A DNA stretch of 64,000 bases from Owenia fusiformis (taxonomy: Eukaryota > Annelida > Polychaeta > Sabellida > Oweniidae): positions 1,946,571 through 2,010,570 of the forward strand of contig CAIIXF020000011.1 in assembly GCA_903813345.2 (NCBI GenBank), written 5' to 3'. Below the pieces are notes generated by a model. The model saw nothing but the letters and a program-made list of their open reading frames with translations. It had not been told where the DNA came from and did no database searches. Position numbers and translations under genes: made by a program. Below, one piece after another: positions 48,201-60,200 of the stretch (its first letter is position 1; each line of letters opens with the position of its first letter).

Positions 48201-51200
48201 TGCATTTTTCCATGAGCCAGAATAGCTGAGCAAATACGTGTTATCGGAGATACAAATCAATCTGTCCTTTGCTCATGTTCCCACCAAACTTTTGATTTTG
48301 AAAATACTGCCCACGAGGTGTTTTTTCTAAAGCTATGAGCCAGAACAGCTCAACAAATACATGTTTCTGAAAGACAAATCAATCATTCTTGGTACTTTGC
48401 CCATTTTGCCCAAAATAACACCACCATTACTGCCCATATTGGGTATGTTTTTTTTTCTATAGCTTTGAGTCAGAATAGCTTAACAAATATACATGTGTTA
48501 TCTGGAAGATAAATCAATCATTCTTGGTACTTTGCCCCATGTAAATCCACCATTTTGAAAATACTGCCCACGAGGTGTTTTTTTCTTTAGCTATGATCCA
48601 GAATAGCTCAACAAATACATGTTTCTGAAAGACAAATCAATCATTCTTGGTACTTTGCCCATTTTGCCCAAAGTAACACCACAATTACTGCCTTTGGAGT
48701 ATGTTTTTTTCTATAGCTATGAGTCATAATAGCTTAACAAATATACATGTTATTGGAAAGCCAAATCAATCTGGCTGTTTTGGTGCATTGTGCCCCAGGC
48801 AGTTCCCTTGGATGAGAGATTTTTCTGTAGTCTGAACACGTTGAATGCCCCAGTGGCATTTGGATGAGACATTTTACTGTATTCTGAACACTTTCTGAAT
48901 GTCCCATTGGCATTTGGATTAGAGATTTTGTTGTATTCTGAACACTTTCTGAATGTCCCAGTGGCATTTTGATTAGAGGTTTTGTTGTATTCTGAACACT
49001 TTTTGCATGTCCCAGTTGCATTTGGATGAGAGATTTTGTTGTATTCTGAATACTTTTTGAATGTCCCAGTGGGATTTGGATTAGGGATTTTGTTGTATTC
49101 TGAACACTTTTTGAATGTCCCAGTGGGATTTGGATTAGAGATTTTGTTGTATTCTGAACTCTTTTTGAATGTCCCAGTGGCATTTGGATGAGAGATTTTG
49201 TTGTATTCTGAACTCTTTTTGAATGTCCCAGTGGCATTTGGATGAGAGATTTTGTTGTATTCTGAAAACGTTTTGAATGTCCCAATGGCATTTTGATTAG
49301 ACAGGTTCTACTGTATATTAAGCCAAACTCCAGATGTTAAACAAGCTGCTGTTTGATTGATTGAATAAAAGAAACATGGCGCTAGGTTTAACAATTGGAT
49401 TGACGTCATTGAGCCATTTTACACGTTTGAACAATTAATTCAAGATATCCTGTATCGATTTTAATTTCTATTTATCTGATGTTAGCACTTTTATTTCAAT
49501 GATATGATGATGACTGATTCTATTAATGGATAATGTTTTCTGTTTCAATTAATCTATTTTAAATATCTAATTATTCGTTCAATTTAAGGTTGTAAACTCA
49601 TAGAGGTGTTTTTTCTTTGCAGCTGTTAATTTATTGAGAGGTTTTAATTTGCAGCTGTGGGTTTTAACAAACTTACTTGACAAGTTCAAGTCTTATTGAG
49701 AAAAATTTATCCTGGGATATGTATATTACAATGTCTATATAATCCAAGAAGTTTCGGACATTTGACTTTCAACTGTGAATCTTTTTTTAATTTGGTATTT
49801 CATTCACATTATTATGGTATTCATTTAACAGCTGTGAATTTATTGACAGAGGTGTCTACCATACAGATGTACATTTGTCAAAGTAGATTACTCATTTAGA
49901 AGATAACTTTTGGGTTAGCAGCTCAACTTATGGGTGTGAATTTATTGTAGTGTTTGAATGACTCCTAGCCCTGAATTTATTATAGTGTTTGAATGACTCC
50001 TAGCTCTGAATTTATTGAATTGTACAAACATTAGCTGTATATATATTGAATTATTTATCATAAAGATGTGCATTTCAATAAATTATTAATGAACTCGCTG
50101 TATCAGGTTTTACTGTAGAAGTAATTCTCAGGATTAATTCACTGATAATTGAGAAACATTCTACCTACATGCAGAGTCTAGTTAAACTACAGACGAAGCT
50201 CTCTTTTAAGAAGTGAAGTTGAACGAATGCAAAGGGTAGAAACATTCTAGAATGATCTTCACCCTCTAAGTTAATCTTCAGAGCTAAATGACATCTATAC
50301 TCTTAAAACTAGTGATCTCACCTTTATCCAATCAAAAACTCTTCACTCAGAAAATGACCTTGACCTTGATAGACCATGACCTTGCAATGATACTCAGTTT
50401 GACTTCTTATTTGTATCAAATTATCAAGTTAGCATGAGATAATGTGATGTCATGTGATGTCATGTTCATCCTTCAATAATGAGATGTCAAGTCAATCCTC
50501 CAAGACAGTAAAATAATTGATGACTTTCAACCTGGAGAAGCAATCAACTCCTAAGATCAAACAAGACAATATATCAGGAGCTAGCTAGAGCCTTATTGAT
50601 ATACAGCATGAAACAAATAATATGGAGGTTAAGCTACACGTTTTTATTAATAGAACTGTGAACGTGTCATATTATGACCCCCAGGGATCATACTGTACAC
50701 AACTCAATTGTTCTTTCTAGGGGCCTAATTACATTTGTTTTCCTTATACCTTTACATTCAATCATCCAAATAACTCTATGAAAGGAGAACTGATCCCTAT
50801 AGGACTATAATTCTGCATAACTGTGTTAATGTACAAATTTTATTGAAAACATGGAGCATAACCGTCCTCCTTTTTTCATGAAGATGTTTCTCAGATCCTA
50901 AAAGATCTAAAAGATTTCTGGCCATATATGGTACTAATGTAATATATAAGATGCAGAAATATCTAGGGCTTCTAAACGACTCCCCGTCTCCTAACTTCCA
51001 GAGATAGTAGAGACTAGACTGTGGAAATGAATAGAACTCTCTCATCTCAGCTCTTATTTCATGTTACCATGGCCTTGTAGAAATAGTATCACCACCTGCG
51101 TCTTTATCACATTTAATAACACTGGTAACAGAACATAATGCCTGTGTGTAATTACAAATGTAATTTGTAATTTTCAGTGTTTTGCTATTTTTTTCACGAT

Positions 51201-54200
51201 AGCATGTGTATGATTACTATATGGCACAATCCTATGGATTATAAAATAATATGAAAAATTATTTGCAATTTTTTGAGAATAAGGGCAATAAATACATAAT
51301 GGCTGTTATCCTATAAAGAAAGTTTTGACTCAGGATCAGTTATTTCATTATTGCTAGGTGCAAAACAACATAATAAGACATGGTTACTGCACTGCATAAT
51401 TTAACAGCATTGGTTTTTGAAAGACAAATCTAAAAGGAGATGTAGAGTTATCCAAAATGAACCTAAAAAAGTAAACACATCGATCCTCTTAGGTTTTTTC
51501 CTCAACAAGGTGTTCATAATATCATAATTTGACATGGTTTGGACAAAATATCTCTATATATTAACATGGTCACCTAGATATTCTCAACTTTCAACGGTGT
51601 GACATGGAATGCTCAGACTTTCAACAGGGTGACAATATAACATGTACTTCAACAGGGCGGCATATAATTTCCCCATTTTCAACAGATTGCACCACCTCTA
51701 AATGCTCAGGACAGGAGATTACAAAAACAGATGCATCATACACACAATTAGTATAGATATTATTATAGATTCAGATTCAGACAGCGAAATCAATAACCTG
51801 CTCTTCAAACAATTATAGTTTGTGAGGTCATTGTCAATTTTATTTGTTTTTGAATTCATTATCGATTAGGTATTTATTGCCAGCAGCTGTTTCTTGATTC
51901 ATTGTATAGGATTTATTGTGTTTGGTTTATTGTATATGGTTTACTGGGTTTGATTAATTGTATATGATTAATATCATTGTTGTTCTGTTTAAATCAAACT
52001 TGAAAAGTGCTACATTTTTGTCATCTTGTACAGAATTACGGAAAACTAGTATCTTTGTTCGTTATCTGCTGTTTGTAGGCTTAGCCAATATGAATATTGT
52101 CATTGGGATGTTGCAATTAAGAAAACTCTCATCCATTTAGTATGAAATATTTACGGATGCTTTTCGCAGATGGGTTCCAAGATCTGATTAGGTTTTGGGA
52201 ATTGTTGGGGATTTTCATTATAGCCATTCTACTCCCCCAGCGCCATCTTTTACGATGTGTGTCTTGTTTTTTTATTCGGCTGAAAAATTGTATTTATTCC
52301 AAAAAATAAAATAATGAAAGTTGAGAATATTTTAGTTCGATGAAATCAAATCAATGAAAGATGATATGTTAATGGATATGTACAGTATAATGATATAAAA
52401 AATACATAATTTTAGCCAGAAAACAACTTCCTTTTGATTTGTGGCAATATTCGTTGAACATGGATTTGTTTGAACCACAGGGGAAATCATGTGAACCTTC
52501 AGTTGAGCTCTATTAGGAATATATCACGTTTATTATGTTAAGTCTGTTAATATAGTATTTTTTATATTATTGTATAGACTAAACCTATGATACTTACCAA
52601 CCTCCTATTTCACATCATTTTACATTCTCAGCAATTTGATAATGGATTGAACAATTTATTGGAATCAGCATACTTTAATGTCTGAATTGTTTGTTTGTTT
52701 GTTTTATGTGACAGAATCGGACCATGTTCACCCATTGTTTTAAAGATTTCTTAAGGTTTAAGAATGTGGCTGAAACGCTATTGCTATTTACCAAGCCATC
52801 ATAATCTGTACAATTATGTTATATTGTTTGTCTTTGTCAAGTGACCTTGAACTTTCACATATGACCTTGACCCATCAGGAATCGTATTACTGTTTTGAAT
52901 CTTTGTTCGAACTTAATAATGAACTAGGAATATTATAAAACAGTATTTTATATGTAAATATGATGAAATTGACTCAGTTGAATTGTAAGATATCTTGAAT
53001 GAACTTAACCTATCATATGACCTTTGACCTTGCAGGTTCAACCTGACCTTGAAGAACTAGAGGTCAACATGGAGGATAATGAGGATGCTGAAAGTACAAA
53101 GTCTGTGGAGAAACTGGGCAAGCTGCAGTTCTCCTTGGACTATGAGTTCCAGAAAGGAGAGGTATGTTTTCATGATAAAGGAATCCTATGCTCAAAAATA
53201 TTTAAAGAAAACCTATACCCAAATGCATATACCCAAATTCATCTAACAAATACATTTTCCCAAATATATTCAAAAGAGACCAAATTTTAAAATCATGAAT
53301 GTTGACCGATATGTGGCCTTTTGTCGTATTTTTGCCATTTCTGTTTTCTCTCAGGCTGTTTTTTATTATAAGCAATTTCAATGATTTTCAATGATTTTAA
53401 CCCACTGGGCATTAATTGAGAAGTCCCCTCTTCAATTAAACACCCATGGGCCTATTTGAAAGAAACTCCTCTTACTAATAGTGTTCGGAATGCTAGTCAG
53501 TATCAAAATTTACTGATTATTTAGCAAATATTTTGAAAAAAAATAAAAACATAAACCTCTCTCAGTTTTTTTTCCCAATATCATAAAGTTCGTTATAAGC
53601 ATAATTTAATTTTAGAACCAATTCCGAAGCATTTTAAACCACAAACAATCCTAATTTTTACAGTTCATAATAAATAATTACGTTCATATTTTGAATATTG
53701 TCAGCTTTGTTCTGAATCTGAACTTCTAAATCAGGTGATAATTGATGAAAGTGAAACAAAATCAGAGGTAGGTTATTTAATTCTGTTTTTTCCATTTAAT
53801 AATGTACACAAATTGGTTTCTTCACATAACATTTTAGTTAAGTGAGTAAATAAACAATAAATAGCGTTCTGTTATCCTGTGTCAGGAGTCCTGAGAACGT
53901 CCCTATAGTTTGTCCATCTGATTACGACATTGGAGAATTTTCCTCGCCTTACAAACTTAAATGACATAAGCTCAATGAATTCCTGAGTACTATTTTGCAT
54001 TGTTTTTATGTAGTTGAAACCCCAATGCCCAAGAAGGCAGTAGGTTTTAGAAGGAGAACCACTCATTGACATTTGGATCTAGAGCTGCATAGCCTGGATG
54101 TACCAATATATTAGTCATATAAATCCGACCGTTGTATGCTGTTCTTTGATATTCCTTGTTCTTATTTGGATATTTATTTTTTATCATTTTCTTTGCATAC

Positions 54201-57200
54201 ACGGTCGTAGATATTATATGGAACAAATTGCGGTAAACGCTTTTCTGGCCTGTCTTGGTAACCATAGTTACCATACTAACCAAAGTCACACAAATTATCA
54301 CGTAATTATTTAGCTCCAGCATCAAAGTGTTAAATCTTACCTTAGACATGTAAAACGCTTCATAATTGACGAAATATAATCAATTGAATTATATTTTCAT
54401 AATCGCCCGCCATGTTGCTAAATGTTGTTTCCGGTAGTCTTAATGTAAAACAAGTATCGAAACGGAATCATAATTATTTATCACTCAGAGATCGATTCCA
54501 AAGCCGTTCTCTCATACTTATCACTTTTCTCATTTTGAAACAAAATTAATAACTTTTCTAAATAACTTCCCTTCTTAACGACACTGCTTCCCTTTCAACC
54601 GAATCTTTGTGTAACAAATACTTATGATTTCGTTTGATATAGTTTTACATCTAGACTCAGATTAACCCGGAAGTGACCTTGGTATGGCAAAATGAAAAAA
54701 ATTTAAAATTCAAGCGGCATGCTTATATTTCTTCAATTACCAAGCATTTTACGTGCCTAAGGTAAGATTAAATACTTTATAGTTGAAACAAAGAAATTTA
54801 TTTATCATTTGTGTGAATTTGGTTGGGTAGACAGGCCAGGAAAGCATTTCCCGCAATATAGATGAGGCAAGTGTGTATGTCGCTCGTATGCAAGAAAATA
54901 AGAAAAAATAAATATCCAAATCAGAAAAAATAACATCATACGAGGGTCAGATTTATATGACTACAATATATGGACAAATTTTGACTGTTGAAATATGTTA
55001 AATAACATGCAAAAATTGTGATTAAAACGAAAACTTTCCTTATTCTGTCGATCAACGCATACGATTTGGGATTCAAAAGTATGAAAAGAAACCTAAAATA
55101 CTCAGGAATTTATTGAGGCAGGGCATTTAAGTTTGTAAGGTGTGAACAATTCTCCCCTGTTGTACTCAGACTGACAAACTATAGGGATATTCTCAGGACT
55201 ATTTTCCTGGCACCGAAGGAGCGCACTAATGAAGGAATTTGGCTGATTCCACTCGGGAATTTAAAATGGGTGAATGTCGTTCTATTGTCAGTAATGCGGT
55301 GTTCCATCTGAACACTACTAATGGCTTGGTCACATTTGCTCCGATTTTCATAACAGCGCCGGGAAGATTGAGTATTTTGTTCAAAATTGAATACAATATT
55401 GAACAAAAACACTCAATCAGCCAGGCGCCAGCTGATGGATCGGAGCAAATGTGACCCAGGCATTACTTACCTCTTACTCGCACGGTAACATTTTGTAGGC
55501 ACATCAAACCATACTAGAGGAACATTTTGGTGTTTCGAATTAATAAATGGTCTACACCCCCAATATATCTTAATGTGGGGAAAACACTGACACATTCTAA
55601 ATATCTCCAAAGGCTTTTTCTGAGAAAACTAATTTTCTGCTATGACTTAATAGAAAATGAGGAATTTCCCAGAATTCAAAGATGAACATATCTCCATATA
55701 AGTGCATCTTTACATAGAGAAACATGGTTACCTATGGATTCTGGGGGGATATCCTCCTCTTACTTAATAGTTATCAAATACAGTATCTATAGAGATAAAA
55801 TGATATCTCCTATACCATTAGCATTTAGGATTAATGTGAAACCAAACTGGAATAGAATATTAACGATCCACCCACAGTGTCAATTATAGTTGTTTTTATT
55901 CTGTATTTATCTACAGGGGCTTGTTTAAAAGCTGTTCTCGGTTGAATAAGTCACACTAACCTCAAATGATGAGAATAGAATTTAGACATGTTTCATATTC
56001 TGATTTGCAGTTTTTGAGCAGATCTTGTCTCTAAATGCGCTAAATTTTACATGTGATCTATTTCTTTTTTCCATATTGTATCTCAAAATCCTTATTAATG
56101 AAACATTTTTTTATATGTGGATTTCTTTGAGTAAATAGTACGCATAAATGAACAGCTTCTTACAATAGAGCCTCTAAACGAAATTGATGAAACATATGAG
56201 ACAGCCCCTAATTTCATTGATCTCTGGGGTTGATGAAGAGAATGGGAAACACACTCAATTTATGCTCCCTCTGGAGCATAATGCTTTAGGTTTGCCCGAA
56301 GACCAATACAGGGGTTTCACTAGCATTTCTCACAACAGGCTAAAAGCTGCTCTTACTTATCCGTCACCAGGCCAACATTTTCCTCTTATATTCACGTTGG
56401 GAAAGGGTTAACAGAAACTTTGTAAAATATAAGAATCGCTTAGCCTATTGTTCTCTTATTACTATGACATCATGATATATCCATGGTTACAACGATTGGT
56501 TTAAGAGTTCTAACTTTACAAAGTTCTTGTCAATGTCCACAGGTAGGTACCCATAAACATGTGTTATTTTGTTATTTATGTGATAATTTTTGTTTTAACA
56601 TGTGATATTTCTGTTCTAACGTGTGATATTTTCTGTTTTTACATGTCAGTGATCTCCCTAGCATTAAAGCAAGTTGGCGCAGCACCCACCTGAGATTTTG
56701 AAAATAGGCTTGCACCCACCTAAATATCCATTTGCACCCACTTGAAAATGAGAAGAATCATGAAAATTTGGCATATTTTGACCAATTTTGGTCTGAATTG
56801 TGGAAATGAGAATTTTGCACCCACCTGAGAAAAAATCCTTGGGAGATAACTGCATGTGATATTTTTGTTTTAACATGTGATATTTTTTGTTTTAACATGT
56901 GATATTTTATGCTTTAACATGCAATATATTGTATTTTTAGCTGACTGTAGGCTGTATCCAAGCGGCTGATCTCCCTGGAATGGACATGTCCGGCACTTCT
57001 GACCCATATGTCAAAGTATACTTACTTCCCGACAAGAAGAAGAAATTTGAGACAAAAGTGCATAGAAAGACACTTAATCCAGTCTTCAATGAAAAATTTG
57101 TTTTCAAGGTAATGAATTTGTTTTCAAGGTAATTAATTTGTTTTCAAGGTAATGAATTTGTTTTCAAGGTTATGAATTTGTTTTCAAGGTAATGAATTTG

Positions 57201-60200
57201 TTTTCAAGGTAATGAATTTGTTTTCAGGATAATGAATTTGTTTTTAAGGTTATGAATTTGTTTTCAAGGTAATGAATTTGTTTTCAAGGTAATGAATTTG
57301 TTTTCAAGGTTATGAATTTGTTTTCAAGGTTATGAATTTACTGCATTTTGAATAATGTGTATTTGCAGTGCTAACATTATGCAACTGTTGACCATTCCAG
57401 AGGTCGACTGGATAAATTGTTAACCTTATTGAATATAATATGTTGTTGTATTAGTACTATAAAAATGGCATTATAAAAAACTTAAAACATCAATCAAGTA
57501 AATCGAGAATCAAGGATAGTCTAAATGTTCATTTATATTTGATATTAATTCATTATTTTATAAATTGTCATCTGGGTTCTGATTGTTCTGTATTACATTT
57601 GTATTCATTTTGCAGGTACCATACGCTTCTATAGGAGCAAAAACTTTAGTTTTAGCAGTTTACGATTTTGATCGATTCTCAAAACACGACCGTATTGGTC
57701 AAATCCATGTTCCCCTCTCGTCAGTTGATCTGGGGCGAGTCATAGAAGAATGGCGAGATATAGGCCGGCCAGAAGCTGAAGAAAAGGTATGATATTTTTC
57801 AAAAGTGACCCATCTTAACCTTGTTTGTTTGTTTTCTCTTTTAGAACGTTCCATTTGCTGAAATCGGTCAAAAGACGCTAGTTCTCAAGGTCTATGATTT
57901 CGATCGCTTTTCCAAGCACGATGAAATCGGCAATTTGAAAATCGCCCTAGGGAAGATTGACTTAGCCGCCCCCATGGAGGAATGGCGGGATCTCGAAAGC
58001 CCTGAACAGGAGGTACTTAGCGCCACCTATGGAGTGTTAGATGTACTAGCAGCCTAGTTTCCGTCACTCACCTTTTAGCATGTTGTATTTTATTTTATAA
58101 TTTTTCCTTTTTTGTAGTGTTTATTATTGATGTTGATTGCTCATTTGGAACTAGATACAGTGTCAGTCTGATTTAAGTTTAGGGGGTCTATCATGGATAA
58201 AATCTTTTGAGCCCCAAAGGACATGACAGACCCCCCCCCCCTCCCTTTTACAACATTGTGTGCATTTGAAATATAAACCGTTTTGAATGATAGTTTGATT
58301 GTGAACTCAAGTAGAGTAGAACCTGTCTAATTTGAACAACTATTTTAAGACTGACCAACGTAACATGGAAGTCTATGGCACATTAAAAATAGGACCATAT
58401 AGTGTTCACAATCAGTGTCCTATACCTACAAATTGTCACATTTCCATAGATACCAAAATTGTCCATAGGGTCAATTGACTTTTAAAGTTCATCCAAAGTT
58501 GGTTTCCCTACTCAGATATTAGGTTAGAAAGATGTTTATATAATACAGGGTTTATTGTACCAGCATCTTATTCAGACATTTGATATATCCTTAATACCCT
58601 CCCTCAAAGGATAGATATTTGGCATATCTTATGGTCACCCAGATTTTATTTATCCACAAACCTTCAAACATTAGATATAAGAAAACATTTTTAGAAATGA
58701 AAAAGTAATAACGGATTGTGGTTAAAAATTCTATTGCTATTTGATATCAAAAGTCATCAATAAGTAATGCAATTCAGTCACATTGACTTTAATATAAGCT
58801 CAAATTATTAATATCATTTGATATTAGATTACACAATCTCAGGTCATTATCTGAGTCTCTATTTTCACTTCAATATTACAAATATAACCTTTATTCTATC
58901 AGTGATTTTATTCAGTAATCTTTATTCAGTAATGATAATTTTTTCAGTAATTTTTATTCAATTTTATTCAATGATCTTTTCAATAATTTTTATTTGATCT
59001 TTATTTGATATTAAAGACTAACATCTTCTCACACACTTACTTCTCACTTGTGGGGAGGTGTGTATTTGGGGGGGGGGTCACATGGGCTTTTAGCTAGATT
59101 ATTGAATTAAACATTATCAATTTACAAGCCTTGCTAGGTTTTGTAGGCTTCACTGACAAATCGCAATTTCAAATATGTCTGGAGTTGTCTTTCATTTCCT
59201 CATACGTGATAGTTCGAAATGAAGCCATGTCTTGTCCTTAAAGTACTTTGCTCATAAAGTATTAGCCGTAGGCAGAAATCCCCTGGAATGCAACGTGTGG
59301 CCCCCACACATATCTGGCTTCTCTGACAAATCTCAATTTCGAATATGTTTTGAGTTGTCATTCATTTCCTCATATGTGATAGCTCTAAATGAAGCCAATT
59401 CTTGTCGTTGAATTACTTTGCTCATGAAGTATTAGCCTTCAAAGCAGGTATCCCCTGGAATGCAACATGAGACCCCCACATATATTTCCTTCAAGAATGT
59501 TTCCATCATTTAATCATGTGCTCTCTCGTGTCTCCAATTTCATTTTTCGTTTTTTCTTTCTATGTTTCTTGTATTGATGTTGTCAATTTTTTTGTTTATT
59601 TATTTTTTATTTTTTGTTGAGGAGTTGTGTGTTTTTCAGCATGACATATGATGTTGTTGTGTGTTGAATGCTAAATAATGTGTAGTCAGATTGGTTGTGT
59701 TTCTGCATTTAATATGTTCATTCAATACTGGATTATACAATTCCATCAGGGGCAAAGTCATTATCTATTAGGCGAGGCAAATTTTAATAAGGTGAGGCAA
59801 ATATTGATAGATGGGGCAGATATTGAAAGATGAGGCTAAACTTAAAGCAAAACAGATATTAAGAAAAATATATTAAAAAATTTGAAGACGCTCAGTGCAG
59901 AATTGACAAAATGACAGCACCAGTCCTGTTACCTTTAGAACACCCTGTATACTACTGATAGGTATACCTTTTTATAGGTTTTTATACCCATAGGTATACC
60001 CAGTTTCTGCTCTCAAAAATGTTTAAAAAAAATTCAGTAAAATTTTGGTGAGGAGTAGCCTAACCTGTCTAATAGCCTAACTATGCCCCTGCCATTGTAA
60101 AATTCAGTCAATATATTGTGTATTGTATTTTTCAAGCAAATAATTGGATATATTTGGTGCATGGTAATTTAATGCAATTATGTATATGGTAAATGGTAAT

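Noticed and set aside
48734-49291. 185-codon minus-strand frame with an 18-residue repeat
   Set aside because: Artefact of a 54-bp minisatellite inside a Syt1 intron.
53036-53041. Alternative VQ insertion at the linker exon, as reported for Aplysia synaptotagmin I
   Set aside because: No second AG follows the VQ codons (GTTCAA), so this acceptor cannot toggle the two residues here.
56184-56411. 75-codon plus-strand frame in a Syt1 intron
   Set aside because: No recognisable family, no in-phase splice sites; likely chance.
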